DNA of 64,000 nt from Heyndrickxia vini (GCF_016772275.1 NZ_CP065425.1:3848001-3912000), one strand, 5' to 3'. Positions 35,919-47,399 are shown, numbered from the stretch's first letter. Notes: a model not told the origin generated them from the letters alone. Program-made: numbers and translations.

Positions 35919-37502
35919 TTATAGGATTTCATAACCAGGGATGGTTAGAAAATCAATGAATTCATCCTCTTTAATGAGTTGATCAAATAGTTTAACTGCT
36001 TCTTCCAAACGTTGAAGTTTGCCGCAGTGATCATTTTTAATTTTTTCGAGCTCTTCTCCTTTTAATTGTTCATAAAGTTCAAAAGTTACCTCTCTGCCGT
36101 CCTCTAAAATCCCTTTCGGATGACGGATCCATTGCCAAAGTTGTGCACGTGAAATTTCCGCTGTCGCCGCGTCCTCCATTAAGTTATCAATTGGTGCAGC
36201 ACCCTTGCCACTTAGCCAGGATTCAATATATTGAATTCCGACATTAATATTTTGCCGAACGCCCTTTTCAGAAATCTCACCGATTGGAACCTCTAACAAA
36301 TCAGACTCAGTTATCGTGATATTTTGCTGTTTACTAGAATGAATCTGATTTGGAGTCGGCATTTCCCGATTGAATACTTCCAGTGCTACAGAAACAAGAC
36401 CAGGATGGGCGACCCAAGTACCATCATGACCATCGCTTGCTTCTCTTTCCTTATCCGCACGTACTTTAGCAAAGGCTGCATCATTTTTTTCCGGGTCATG
36501 CTTCACCGGAATTTGTGCGGCCATCCCCCCGATTGCCGGTGCTTTTCTCATATGACACGTTTTGATTGTAAGTAATGAGTATGACCGCATAAATGGTACT
36601 GTCATCGTTACCGCAGAACGATCAGGTAAAAGCACATCCTCGGTGTTTTTCAATTTTTTCAAATAGCTAAATATATAATCCCATCTGCCACAATTTAGAC
36701 CTGCAGAGTGTTCTTTCAGTTCAAATAAGATTTCATCCATTTCAAATGCTGCCATGATGGTTTCAATGAGCACTGTCGCTTTAATCGTACCTTTTGGAAT
36801 GCCAATATATTTTTGTGCAAATAAGAACACGTCACTCCATAACCGCGCCTCTAGATGACTTTCAAGTTTCGGTAAATAAAAATAAGGTCCTGTTCCATTC
36901 TGTACTAATCGAACGGCATTATGAAAAAAATATAGTCCGAAATCAAATAAACTTCCTGAAATCGGCTGGCCATCCACTAATACATGCTTCTCTTCCAAAT
37001 GCCAACCTCGAGGTCGCACCATTAATACGGCTGGATTTTCATTTAATTTATATTGTTTTCCATTTGTTCCTTCAAATGAAATCGTTCGATTTACAGCATC
37101 CCTTAAATTAATTTGCCCTTCCATGACATTATCCCAAGTCGGGGATGTAGCATCTTCTAAACAGGCCATAAATACCTTGGCACCCGAATTTAGAGCATTA
37201 ATAATCATTTTTCGATCCACAGGTCCTGTAATTTCTACACGACGGTCCTGCAAATCACCCGGCAACGGAGCAATGGTCCAATCTCCCATTCGAATATGTT
37301 TCGTTTCCGGTAAAAACCCCGGTAACTTTCCTTGATCCATTTCTTTCTGTCGCTTGTGCCTTTTTTCTAAAAGTTCTCTTCGCCTAGTGCCAAAATGTCT
37401 CTCTAACTGTTCAATAAATTGCAATGCCTTTGGGGTTACTATTTCTTCGTACCCCGGTTTCATTGCACCTTTCACTTCAATCCCAGCTGTTTGGGTGCCC
37501 AA
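35919..37502 (-). CDS. aceB: malate synthase A
   Basis: AceB condenses glyoxylate with acetyl-CoA to malate. The 527-residue protein carries VMVRPRGWHLEEKH, LPKLESHLEARLWSDVF and NCGRWDYIFS, which are typical of malate synthase A, and the catalytic Asp region near MEDAATAEISRAQLWQWIRH. It begins with TTG 37502, six bases behind GGAGGG. It is the first gene of aceB-aceA; the promoter lies at 37553-37580. Confidence 0.96.
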   Translation of the reverse strand: MGTQTAGIEVKGAMKPGYEEIVTPKALQFIEQLERHFGTRRRELLEKRHKRQKEMDQGKLPGFLPETKHIRMGDWTIAPLPGDLQDRRVEITGPVDRKMIINALNSGAKVFMACLEDATSPTWDNVMEGQINLRDAVNRTISFEGTNGKQYKLNENPAVLMVRPRGWHLEEKHVLVDGQPISGSLFDFGLYFFHNAVRLVQNGTGPYFYLPKLESHLEARLWSDVFLFAQKYIGIPKGTIKATVLIETIMAAFEMDEILFELKEHSAGLNCGRWDYIFSYLKKLKNTEDVLLPDRSAVTMTVPFMRSYSLLTIKTCHMRKAPAIGGMAAQIPVKHDPEKNDAAFAKVRADKEREASDGHDGTWVAHPGLVSVALEVFNREMPTPNQIHSSKQQNITITESDLLEVPIGEISEKGVRQNINVGIQYIESWLSGKGAAPIDNLMEDAATAEISRAQLWQWIRHPKGILEDGREVTFELYEQLKGEELEKIKNDHCGKLQRLEEAVKLFDQLIKEDEFIDFLTIPGYEIL

Positions 37503-37521
37503 ATGATTCCCTCCTCAATAT

Positions 37522-37580
37522 TGTTATATTACAGTTTTTTATTTATAAAAGTATTATATAACAGTTTTGCGGAAGTGCAA
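37522..37580 (-). promoter_or_regulatory. aceBA promoter with a repeated operator-like motif
   Basis: On the minus strand TTGCAC (37580-37575), 16 bases and TATAAT (37558-37553) make a good sigma-A promoter. The motif TATATxACAGTTTT occurs twice on the plus strand, at 37525-37538 and 37555-37568, exactly 30 bp apart. One copy covers the -10. This looks like a repressor or activator site in tandem. Confidence 0.6.
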
Positions 37581-37710
37581 CAGAAAATTTAGATAAATAT
37601 TCAGAAATCTATCGACAAAATTCGATTTGCATAATGTACCAAGTCATTGCTCCCGAAGCTCATTCCGAACTTTATGGATGAATAACTGTATCAGTATCTG
37701 CTACTAATTT

Positions 37711-38016
37711 ATCTACCATAATTTCTTGTGGGATTGTTTTTGGGAGATATCCGTCCTCTTTATCTACCATAATTTCTTGCGGGATTGTTTTTGGAAGATA
37801 TCCGTCCTCTTTATCTACCATAATTTCTTGCGGGTTTGTTTTTGGGAGATATCCGTCCTCTTTATCTACCATAATTTCTTGCGGGTTTGTTTTTGAGAGA
37901 TATCCGTCTTTTTTATCTACCATATTTTCTTGTAGGAATGTTTTTGGGGGATATCTGTCATTTTTATCTACCATAATTTCTTGCCGGATTGTTTTTGGGA
38001 GGTATCTCACTACTAA
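37711..38016. repeat. 51-bp tandem repeat, six copies
   Basis: ATCTACCATA starts units at 37711, 37762, 37813, 37864, 37915 and 37966, exactly 51 bp each. The consensus includes ATTTCTTGCGGGATTG, TTTTTGGGAGATATCC and GTCCTCTTT. The units differ by a few substitutions and no indels. A frame without stops runs through on the minus strand but has no ribosome-binding site. It lies between aceB and camS. Confidence 0.92.
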
Positions 38017-38105
38017 GAAGAATTTCATTTGGATGGAAATTTTTCTTTTAAGTAACTTATTCGTTATATTTGAATAGGTCTATTATCCACTCTGTTCCAC
38101 TAAAA

Positions 38106-38133
38106 AAAACAGACGGAAATCCCGTCTGTTTTT
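38106..38133 (-). terminator. camS terminator
   Basis: AACAGACGG (38108-38116) pairs with CCGTCTGTT (38122-38130), with runs of A/T on both sides. It ends the camS transcript. Confidence 0.85.
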
Positions 38134-39295
38134 ATTGATAAATATGCACTTCAGGTTCTTTTTCTCCCGGATTACGAACAATTAATGCCTTTGGTCCGTT
38201 TACAGAGGTGACACTTACCTCTAGTGAAATATAATCAGGGAATGTGTCAATCACAAGTCCTGTAATATATTGGGTAAATCCAACGACTTCAGATTGTCCG
38301 TAAAACTGAATTGGAATTTCAATACTTAATTGAGTTAGTTGCTTATCTTTATAAAGCCCACGTCCAATAACGCCATTGTAGTTTGGAAAATACTTTTCGA
38401 CATCTTGTTTGAACTTTTCAAATCTGTTTGCATCATCTCGATATGTCTTTGTTGTATTATCATCTGGGAATAGATAATATTTTTCTTTTATCTTTTTCCA
38501 GCCGTCAATGGAGGAGCTTCCTTCTCCCACTTCCGCATAGGATACAAAGTTACCCGGCACAACAGAATCTTTCGATTTTTGCTCGAAAAGGGCTATCGTA
38601 ATTGGGACATCTCTTAAACCATTCATGTTGCGAAGGCGTTTAATCACTTCTTGCGCAATCTTTTTCCCTTCACTTTCGGTGTTTGTAATATCCTGTTGGT
38701 ACACGGCACCGTATTGTTCCTTTTGATAATAGTGGACGGTATTCAAAGCTAATCCGATGACTACCCCGCCTAATTTCACCGTATCTTTTTTCGTCTTTAC
38801 TAAATAGTCATGCTCTAAAATATGCGCAAGATAAATTGGACTTCTCTTATTTTGTTCTTCAATCGAACCTTTTCCATTATTCACTGGATTCAAGCCTACA
38901 TTTTCACTTGCAGATAACTTCTTTTCTTTAAGTTGGCTTTTTGTATATTTACGATTTAGCCATGCATCAACGGTATCCTTATCCAAGTATTGTCCTTCTT
39001 GGAATAGATATGTTTCCGGTGAAAACGTATTATGAGCAACTCGCATCAATCCTGTTTCAAACTCTTGGATATCGTAACGGGTATTTAAGTTATTGACAAT
39101 TCTCCCTCTCGCCTTGCTTGGTTTGAAAGGTAAGATTGTTCGATAATATTGATCAGAAACTTGATAATTGGGAATAATCGCTGTTTCCTTTTTATTATTT
39201 TTATTTTGTACCACTTTGTTTTCTGTATCAAATTTTGGTGCGCATCCTGTTATGAGAAGCAAAACAGCAGCGAACACCGGCAACCACTTTTTCAT
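38132..39295 (-). CDS. camS: CamS-family lipoprotein (YerH)
   Basis: The 387-residue protein has a lipoprotein signal with the lipobox LITGC (Cys18) and a large extracellular domain that matches the CamS sex-pheromone precursor family. In enterococci and staphylococci the signal peptide of such proteins is processed into peptide pheromones; in Bacillus (YerH) the function is unknown. In B. subtilis it is in the pcrB-pcrA-ligA-yerH cluster, but here two hairpin repeats separate it from ligA. Confidence 0.9.
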   Translation of the reverse strand: MKKWLPVFAAVLLLITGCAPKFDTENKVVQNKNNKKETAIIPNYQVSDQYYRTILPFKPSKARGRIVNNLNTRYDIQEFETGLMRVAHNTFSPETYLFQEGQYLDKDTVDAWLNRKYTKSQLKEKKLSASENVGLNPVNNGKGSIEEQNKRSPIYLAHILEHDYLVKTKKDTVKLGGVVIGLALNTVHYYQKEQYGAVYQQDITNTESEGKKIAQEVIKRLRNMNGLRDVPITIALFEQKSKDSVVPGNFVSYAEVGEGSSSIDGWKKIKEKYYLFPDDNTTKTYRDDANRFEKFKQDVEKYFPNYNGVIGRGLYKDKQLTQLSIEIPIQFYGQSEVVGFTQYITGLVIDTFPDYISLEVSVTSVNGPKALIVRNPGEKEPEVHIYQ

Positions 39296-39454
39296 GCTTA
39301 TTTGCCACCTTTATTTCGTCCGTTATTCCTACTATTGGCTGGACTTTTAATACTAATCATTTTAATAGACTTTATATAGGAAGATAAAGTTTCATTTATA
39401 AGGTAAGAAAGTATACATTTCTTAAGGTTTAATGGTCATAAAAAGTACCTGCTT

Positions 39455-39577
39455 TGTCTAGCTCCAGCGCCTAGCCCCTCGAGGTCAAATGTTCTTCGGC
39501 AATAAAAGTCAAAAAGCAGACTTTTTTTGCCGGAGAACATTTGCTTGTCGGGGCTAAGCAAGGCGCTTCCACTTTTC
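39455..39577 (+). repeat. REP-like hairpin repeat, copy A
   Basis: The unit runs from TGTCTAGCTCC-AGCGCC to GGCGCTTCCACTTTTC. It folds almost completely on itself: AGCGCC/GGCGCT, TAGCCCC (39472-39478)/GGGGCTA (39550-39556), AAATGTTCT/AGAACATTT, CGGCAA/TTGCCG and AAAGTC/GACTTT. Confidence 0.82.
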
Positions 39578-39579
39578 TA

Positions 39580-39734
39580 ATTGTCTAGCTCCAGCGCCTA
39601 TCGACTAGAAAACTTCAGGACTTTTCCCTACGATAAGTCAACATCGATTCGCCTTACAGGATCACCGTGTTTCCTTTATCTCAGTCAAAGTCCTTCCAGT
39701 TTTTACGTCGATGAGCAAGGCGCTTCCGCTTTTC

Positions 39735-39735
<1 letters not shown>
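39580..39735 (+). repeat. REP-like hairpin repeat, copy B
   Basis: It has the same outer arms as copy A (AGCGCC at 39593-39598, GGCGCT at 39719-39724) but different inner pairs: ATCGAC/GTCGAT (39600-39605, 39707-39712) and GGACTTT/AAAGTCC (39618-39624, 39687-39693). It ends on the ligA stop codon, so it may shape the 3' end of the ligA mRNA. Confidence 0.8.
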
Positions 39736-41830
<2,095 letters not shown>

Positions 41831-41855
41831 ATTCATATTTCAACTACTATCTTTT

Positions 41856-44066
41856 TTATACTTTTGTAATCGGTGCAAATTCCGCTAACAGTCGCTTAAT
41901 TCCAACAGGGCTTGGGAACGCAATGTCCAGTTCCACACTTTTCCCTTCCCCTTTTACGCTAACAACTGTACCAATTCCCCATTTTTTATGTTCTGCTTTA
42001 TCGCCTACTACCCAAAAAACTTCACTGCCACCTGTACTAGCTGTTACAGGTCTCATCACAGGACGATTCGTAGCAGGTTTACGCGCGGAACCGAATGGCT
42101 TATTAATTTGTCTCGCTTCTTTTTGAACAGGTTCAAGTATATCTTCGGGAATTTCACTAATAAAGCGTGAAACAGGATTCATATTCGTACGTCCAAATAA
42201 TGTACGCATCCCCGCATTTGTTAGGAATAGTTCCTCCTCTGCCCTCGTAATTCCTACATAGGCAAGACGACGCTCCTCTTCCATCTCAGCTTCTTCCATA
42301 AGAGAGCGGCTATGTGGAAAGACACCTTCTTCCAGCCCAATTAAGAATACAACAGGGAATTCTAGTCCCTTAGCAGAGTGTAAAGTCATTAATACACATG
42401 TTTCATTTTTTGTTTCTTCCTCATCTAGTCGATCAATATCTGCAACAAGGGCAAGATCTGTTAAAAAGGCTACCAAGCTCTTATCATCATTAGCTTCTTC
42501 AAAATTCTTTGTTACCGATAAAAATTCATCGATATTTTCAAGTCTGCTTTGCGATTCAATGGTTTTTTCTGCTTTTAACATTTCTCGATAACCTGACTTC
42601 TCCAACACTTCTTCAACTAATTCTGTGACAGAGAGGTATTCCTGCATTCCAGTATACCCTTTAATCAACTCGTAAAATCCATTGGCCGCATTGGCGATTT
42701 TCGGACTCACGCCGATAAAATCGATTTCCTTTAATGCATCCATAATCGAGAGGTCGTGATCAGCTGCATATCTGGCGATTTTATCAAAGGAAGTCGCACC
42801 AATCCCCCGTTTAGGAACATTTATCACCCGTTGTAAACTAATATCATCATTTGGATTTGCAATTAACCGTAGATAAGCCAATATATCCTTGATTTCTTTA
42901 CGGTCATAGAATTTGATTCCCCCGACAATGTTATATTCAATATTTGATTTTAACAGAACTTCCTCGATAACACGTGATTGTGCATTTGTACGATAAAGGA
43001 TGGCGATATCGGAAAGTTTCCGCTGACCTGAATTGGTTATTTCTTTAATTTTCCCTGCAACATATTGTGCTTCCGTTTGTTCACTATCTGCACGGTAGTA
43101 TACGATTTTCGGTCCATCTTCGTTTTCCGTCCATAAATTTTTCGGTTTACGGTTTGCATTATTTTTAATAACCTCATTAGCGGCCTGGAGGATTCGCTTC
43201 GTTGAACGATAATTTTGCTCTAATAAGATTACTTTTGCGCGGGGATAATCTTTTTCAAACGACAAGATGTTAGCAATATCTGCTCCACGCCAACGATATA
43301 TCGATTGATCCGAATCACCGACAACACAAAGATTTTGAAAACGTGATGCAAGCATTTTCACAAGCATGTATTGAGCACGGTTCGTATCCTGATACTCATC
43401 CACGTGAATGTATTGAAATTTCCGTTGGTAGAATTCTAATACTTCCGGCACACGCTGAAATAAATGAATTGTCATCATAATTAAGTCATCAAAATCTAAT
43501 GCTTGATTTTTACGAAGACGTTTTTGGTATTCTTCATATACATCACTGACTACTTGTTCGTAATATCCTCCGACAAGTTTAGAGTACTCTTCCGGGTCAA
43601 CTAATTCATTTTTGGCGCTGCTAATTGTTCCGAGAATAGACCTAGCATCAAATTTCTTCGGATCAATATTTTTATCTTTTAAGATTCCTTTTACCACTGA
43701 TTGTTGGTCCGTTGGGTCCAAAATTGTAAAATTACGATTAAAACCAATTCGATCGATATCTCGTCTTAAAATACGAACACACATCGAGTGGAAAGTGGAA
43801 ATCCATACATCTTCGGCAGCTCCACCCATGATAGTTCCAATCCGTTCCTTCATTTCTTTCGCTGCTTTATTCGTGAAGGTAATCGCTAAAATATTATAAG
43901 GATTGACGCCCTTTTCCACCATTAAATAAGCAACCCGATGGGTAAGAACACGGGTTTTTCCACTTCCAGCACCAGCCATTAACAAAAGTGGTCCGTCCGT
44001 TGTTTTTACGGCTTCTTGTTGCTCGGGATTAAGACCATTTAAAAGTCGATCTGTTAAAAATTGCAT
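41856..44066 (-). CDS. pcrA: ATP-dependent DNA helicase PcrA
   Basis: PcrA is an SF1A 3'-5' helicase (UvrD/Rep family) used in repair, plasmid replication and removal of RecA or stalled polymerase. The 736-residue protein has Walker [12 protein letters not shown], motif [10 protein letters not shown], motif [16 protein letters not shown] and motif [15 protein letters not shown]. The C-terminal tail, with [20 protein letters not shown], is the RNA-polymerase-interacting Tudor-like segment typical of Gram-positive PcrA. It forms a cluster with pcrB and ligA. Confidence 0.97.
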   Translation of the reverse strand: MQFLTDRLLNGLNPEQQEAVKTTDGPLLLMAGAGSGKTRVLTHRVAYLMVEKGVNPYNILAITFTNKAAKEMKERIGTIMGGAAEDVWISTFHSMCVRILRRDIDRIGFNRNFTILDPTDQQSVVKGILKDKNIDPKKFDARSILGTISSAKNELVDPEEYSKLVGGYYEQVVSDVYEEYQKRLRKNQALDFDDLIMMTIHLFQRVPEVLEFYQRKFQYIHVDEYQDTNRAQYMLVKMLASRFQNLCVVGDSDQSIYRWRGADIANILSFEKDYPRAKVILLEQNYRSTKRILQAANEVIKNNANRKPKNLWTENEDGPKIVYYRADSEQTEAQYVAGKIKEITNSGQRKLSDIAILYRTNAQSRVIEEVLLKSNIEYNIVGGIKFYDRKEIKDILAYLRLIANPNDDISLQRVINVPKRGIGATSFDKIARYAADHDLSIMDALKEIDFIGVSPKIANAANGFYELIKGYTGMQEYLSVTELVEEVLEKSGYREMLKAEKTIESQSRLENIDEFLSVTKNFEEANDDKSLVAFLTDLALVADIDRLDEEETKNETCVLMTLHSAKGLEFPVVFLIGLEEGVFPHSRSLMEEAEMEEERRLAYVGITRAEEELFLTNAGMRTLFGRTNMNPVSRFISEIPEDILEPVQKEARQINKPFGSARKPATNRPVMRPVTASTGGSEVFWVVGDKAEHKKWGIGTVVSVKGEGKSVELDIAFPSPVGIKRLLAEFAPITKV

Positions 44067-44135
44067 TATTTCACACCACCATTCAGGAACATTTGTTCCT
44101 ATTATATATGTTTATTATAAACAATGTCTACTACC

Positions 44136-44822
44136 TTAAATCTTTACGGCTTTGACTGTTTTCAGTGCTTCCTCTAAATTTTCATACAAAGCATTGCCAA
44201 TAACAATTACATCCGCAAATTGACCCATTTCTTTCGCTTGTGCTGCAGTGGAAATTCCCCCGCCATAAAACAATTTCGTTTGATTTAATTGAGCCTTTGC
44301 GGCTTTTACAAGTTCAATATCACCATATTTTCCGCTATATTCTAAATAAAAAATAGGCATTTTAAATAAATGCTCAGCCATCATTGCGTAAGCAACAACA
44401 TCCTCTTCATCCAAATCAGTATTTGCTCCAGTTAGATTAGCTACTTTACAATCATCATTTAAAATGCAGTAGCCTTCAACGATGAGCTCATCCCAATTCA
44501 TTAAAACCCCATATTCTTTTACCGCTTCATGATGAATCCCCTTAATCCACTTAGCATCTGTCGTGTTAAGTATTGTTGGGATAAAATATAAATCAAAACC
44601 CGGTGTGATAGATTCAATCGTAGAAACTTCTAACACACATGGTACTGTATATCTTCTTACTCGAGACATTAAATTTAGAACATTTTCCAATGTGACTCCA
44701 TCTGATCCACCAATAATGATTGCACTTGTTCCTGATTCACATATTTTTTCTAAATTTTCATCCGATATATCCTTATTAGGATCTAATTTAAAGGCGTGGC
44801 GCCACTCGCGAACGTCATACAT
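44136..44822 (-). CDS. pcrB: heptaprenylglyceryl phosphate synthase PcrB
   Basis: PcrB joins heptaprenyl diphosphate to sn-glycerol-1-phosphate. It is a bacterial relative of archaeal GGGP synthase. The 228-residue TIM barrel has IIGGSDGVTLENVL, the substrate-contact YLEYSGKYGDIE and the phosphate-binding GGGISTAAQ and IGNALYE. I place the start at ATG 44822 (MYDVREWRHAFKLDPNKD), as in B. subtilis PcrB, with GGAGG upstream. Confidence 0.95.
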   Translation of the reverse strand: MYDVREWRHAFKLDPNKDISDENLEKICESGTSAIIIGGSDGVTLENVLNLMSRVRRYTVPCVLEVSTIESITPGFDLYFIPTILNTTDAKWIKGIHHEAVKEYGVLMNWDELIVEGYCILNDDCKVANLTGANTDLDEEDVVAYAMMAEHLFKMPIFYLEYSGKYGDIELVKAAKAQLNQTKLFYGGGISTAAQAKEMGQFADVIVIGNALYENLEEALKTVKAVKI

Positions 44823-45159
44823 CCGTAAAAAATCCTCCATTCTATATTCCTACATCATTATAGCATTTGAATGAACAAGCTAAAAAGAGTTTCCAATGAT
44901 ATTAGAAGGTAATTATTTGAAAACATGATAGTTAAAATTATCAAATTATATATATCTAAGGACAAAAGTCCCGTTAATTACATGTAAATGTATGAAAATG
45001 CATAAATATTAGTTCAAGTTAGGAAAATTTGAAAATTTAATGGGGATTTATCACAATAATTTCGTGTTATTTTCCCAAGTTAAATGTCCTAGAAAGTATG
45101 CTATTATAAGGATAAGAACTTTTCCACCAAGCAATAAAATTTGTTAGGAGGATGAAAAA
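44823..45159. other. intergenic region, pcrB to small ORF
   Basis: This AT-rich stretch has no gene. It holds an extended -10 (TGCTATTAT, 45099-45107) with TTAAAT 16 bases upstream, which would drive the small gene at 45160, and it must contain the divergent pcrB promoter. A GGAC-AAAA-GTCC palindrome lies in the middle. I see nothing else. Confidence 0.4.
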
Positions 45160-45273
45160 ATGATAAAAGAAAAGAAGCCAGCGAAAATTACTAAAAGGGA
45201 AATCGACACATTGATATTCAAGATTGATCGATTATTAAGCGAAAAGAAAACTACCGAATTGCAAAAAGCATAA
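45160..45273 (+). CDS. small basic protein (37 residues)
   Basis: ATG 45160 is preceded by TAGGAGGATG. The product MIKEKKPAKITKREIDTLIF... is basic and largely helical. A terminator follows 11 bases after the stop, so this is a complete small transcription unit. It lies directly upstream of the HTH-TPR regulator. The family is unknown. Confidence 0.6.
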   Translation: MIKEKKPAKITKREIDTLIFKIDRLLSEKKTTELQKA

Positions 45274-45283
45274 TATAACAATA

Positions 45284-45312
45284 GGCTTTTGGCATAGTCC
45301 AAAAGCCCTCTC
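45284..45312 (+). terminator. terminator of the small gene
   Basis: GGCTTTTGG (45284-45292) and CCAAAAGCC (45299-45307) form a 9-bp stem; the T-tract is modest. Confidence 0.65.
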
Positions 45313-45494
45313 TTACATTTTCTTATTGTTTTTGGTATATTTTCAAGATATTCTAAATATAATGAGTACTACATCTATTTTCACCCATCTTTTCTACTAG
45401 ATTAGTAGTAATCCCGAAAAAATTATCTTATTATTACCACTTCACACAATTTTTAATATATAATAAGGTAAATATGCAGGTTTAGGTGATTACT

Positions 45495-46760
45495 ATGAAT
45501 ATCGGTGCCATTATCAAGTTAAATAGAATTAATCAAAATTTAACACAAGAGGAACTTGCCGATGGAATTATCTCAATTTCCTATCTATCAAAAATTGAAA
45601 ATGGGAAAATTGAACCTAATGAAGAAGTCATAAAGCTTCTCTGTCGCAAACTAGGCATTCAAATCAATAGTCAAATTGATGACAGTACAAGGGTCAAATG
45701 CAATGAATGGTTTCACCTCTTGCTAACTTCCTCCAACATCGAAGAAATTAAACAGAAATATAAAGAAATCAATGAAGTATCTAAAACGATACATGATTCT
45801 GAACTACAGTTATTAATCAAAATTCACATGATAAGATACTATTTAAAAATCGGTGAAACAACGAGGGCATTCGAACAGATTAATAATTTAAAAGATGTAA
45901 GCGGTACATTTAATAACTTACAAAAATATTATTGGTATAAGTTTAATGGGAATTATTATTCGATCGTTGAGGAAGAGAATGATGCCCTTCAAAAATATAC
46001 ACTTTCTGAGGATTTTATCCCACATCTCGACCTTCCAGAAGATGAAATTGCAGATATTCTTTATTCACTTGCCGTTACATACAGTAAACATCGATTAACT
46101 TCCGAAGCACAAAGTTATGCTAATAGGGCATTAGAATACTATAGACAAATTTATAATTTTTCGAGATGTGCTGAGTGCCACATAGTATTAGGTATTTGCT
46201 ATAGACGGATCAATAATCATCAGAAGGCAGAAAAAAATTATCAGTTAGCTAAGCAACTTGCGGAAAGTACAGATAACAAAAGGTTAGTTCATCTAACTCA
46301 TTTAAATATGGGTTATCTTTACTTTACAAAAGGAGATTATAATCAAGCTATCAAACATCTTGACATTATTGTAAATGAAAAAGATGTACCATTAATTGAC
46401 CGTCTTGCAGCTTTAACCTCTATTATAGGCGAATCATATATTAATAATGATTTAAAGGAAACAAAAAAAAGAATTAATCAAGGGTTAAATTTGATAAATG
46501 CTAAAAATAAAAATAAGTATCTTTCTTTTTATTACGAGATACTTAGCCATTTATATTTAATAGATAAAGAGTATGAAAAATTTGAAAACCTAATGATAAA
46601 TGAATTTATTCCATATTTAAAGGAACAAAAAAATTATGCAAAGTTAGCGGGTTTTGCAGAAATGCTTGGGAATCATTTTGAAAGTATCCATAAGTATAAA
46701 AGTGCATCAACCTATTATAAACTGGTCAATTTTTCCTATAAACAAATTGTTCAAATTTAG
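45495..46760 (+). CDS. HTH-TPR regulator, RRNPP family (NprR-like)
   Basis: The 421-residue protein has an N-terminal XRE-type helix-turn-helix (NLTQEELADGIISISYLSKIENGKIEP, residues about 5-60) followed by a series of helical TPR units (for example DEIADILYSLAVTYSKHRLTSEAQSYANRAL and THLNMGYLYFTKGDYNQAIKHL). The size and domain order match NprR/PlcR-type receptors, which bind a re-imported peptide. ATG 45495 follows AGGTGATT. The stop codon overlaps the ribosome-binding site of a propeptide gene, so receptor and signal are co-expressed. Its targets are unknown. Confidence 0.85.
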   Translation: MNIGAIIKLNRINQNLTQEELADGIISISYLSKIENGKIEPNEEVIKLLCRKLGIQINSQIDDSTRVKCNEWFHLLLTSSNIEEIKQKYKEINEVSKTIHDSELQLLIKIHMIRYYLKIGETTRAFEQINNLKDVSGTFNNLQKYYWYKFNGNYYSIVEEENDALQKYTLSEDFIPHLDLPEDEIADILYSLAVTYSKHRLTSEAQSYANRALEYYRQIYNFSRCAECHIVLGICYRRINNHQKAEKNYQLAKQLAESTDNKRLVHLTHLNMGYLYFTKGDYNQAIKHLDIIVNEKDVPLIDRLAALTSIIGESYINNDLKETKKRINQGLNLINAKNKNKYLSFYYEILSHLYLIDKEYEKFENLMINEFIPYLKEQKNYAKLAGFAEMLGNHFESIHKYKSASTYYKLVNFSYKQIVQI

Positions 46761-46770
46761 GAGGTATATA

Positions 46771-46932
46771 ATGAAAAAATTAATATTGTCTTTATCTGCT
46801 GGTTTTTTATTACTTGTTGGGGGAGTTATTGTGAGTAATGATCAAAGTAATTCTCATGTTAAGAATGTTGCTGCAGGTGGAGGAGAAAGAGAACCAAGTA
46901 TCCTTTCCATCAAAGTCCCAACATCTGCATAA
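46771..46932 (+). CDS. secreted signalling propeptide (NprX/Phr-like)
   Basis: The 53-residue product starts MKKLILSLSAGFLLLVGGVIV, a Sec-type signal, and continues with a polar part that ends REPSILSIKVPTSA. TTTAGGAGG is placed seven bases before the ATG and includes the stop of the regulator. Short exported precursors directly behind HTH-TPR regulators are the hallmark of RRNPP signalling. The mature peptide is probably cut from the C-terminal region. It has no resemblance that I can see to the NprX or PapR signals. Confidence 0.8.
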   Translation: MKKLILSLSAGFLLLVGGVIVSNDQSNSHVKNVAAGGGEREPSILSIKVPTSA

Positions 46933-46940
46933 TAACTACT

Positions 46941-46977
46941 AAAGAAGAAGTAATCCCGATTACTTCTTCTTTTTCAT
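46941..46977 (+). terminator. terminator of the regulator-propeptide unit
   Basis: AAAGAAGAAGTAAT pairs with ATTACTTCTTCTTT around CCCG, with a T-rich tail. The 14-bp perfect stem closes a two-gene operon. Confidence 0.92.
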
Positions 46978-47020
46978 ATTTCTCATTCATGAATAAAAAA
47001 GCACACTAAAGCAAGTTTGA

Positions 47021-47216
47021 TAAGTAAGCGGAGAAATTCCCCTTAATTACAAAATAGCATTGAAAAATGCTTAAATAGACGGAAGAATTCCGGCTATTTA
47101 CTCAAAAAGTGTGTAAATTGGTAATTTCCCTTTGCTTAAACGGAATATCTCCGCTTATCTTCTTCAAACCGGGCCCTATTCTACTGTTTAACCGGAAAAT
47201 ATCCGCTTATCTTAAT
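47021..47216. repeat. array of four short palindromes
   Basis: Related imperfect palindromes of the form TAAxCGGAxxxTCCGxTTA lie near 47024-47046, 47072-47100, 47135-47159 and 47187-47212. The one at 47072-47100 is nearly perfect (TAAATAG ... CTATTTA around CGGAA/TTCCG). Spacings are about 50-60 bp. The remaining sequence to 47400 shows no gene. Confidence 0.6.
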
Positions 47217-47399
47217 CTTAATTATCTGTCTTTGCTCAAAGGAGTTCATCAATTAATTACCAATCCATATATACCAAATAGCATATCAATTAACATAGTA
47301 ATTAGCACGTTGACGGCAACATTGTTCAAGAAGTTTTTTAAGCTGCAATTTCACTTGCTAATGAAAGTAGCAATATCTCATAATCGTTGATATATAAGA

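Noticed and set aside
37672..38028. 118-codon open frame through the 51-bp repeats
   Set aside because: The frame is a by-product of a repeat length divisible by three. It has no ribosome-binding site and the amino acid repeat has no known counterpart. I report the DNA repeat instead.
46654..46932. Long version of the propeptide starting inside the regulator
   Set aside because: The upstream part is an out-of-frame reading of the regulator's end. The ATG at 46771 has a perfect TTTAGGAGG site and begins a proper signal peptide.
47109..47390. 93-codon frame behind the signalling cassette
   Set aside because: It runs through the palindromic repeats, lacks a ribosome-binding site and has the composition of random AT-rich DNA.
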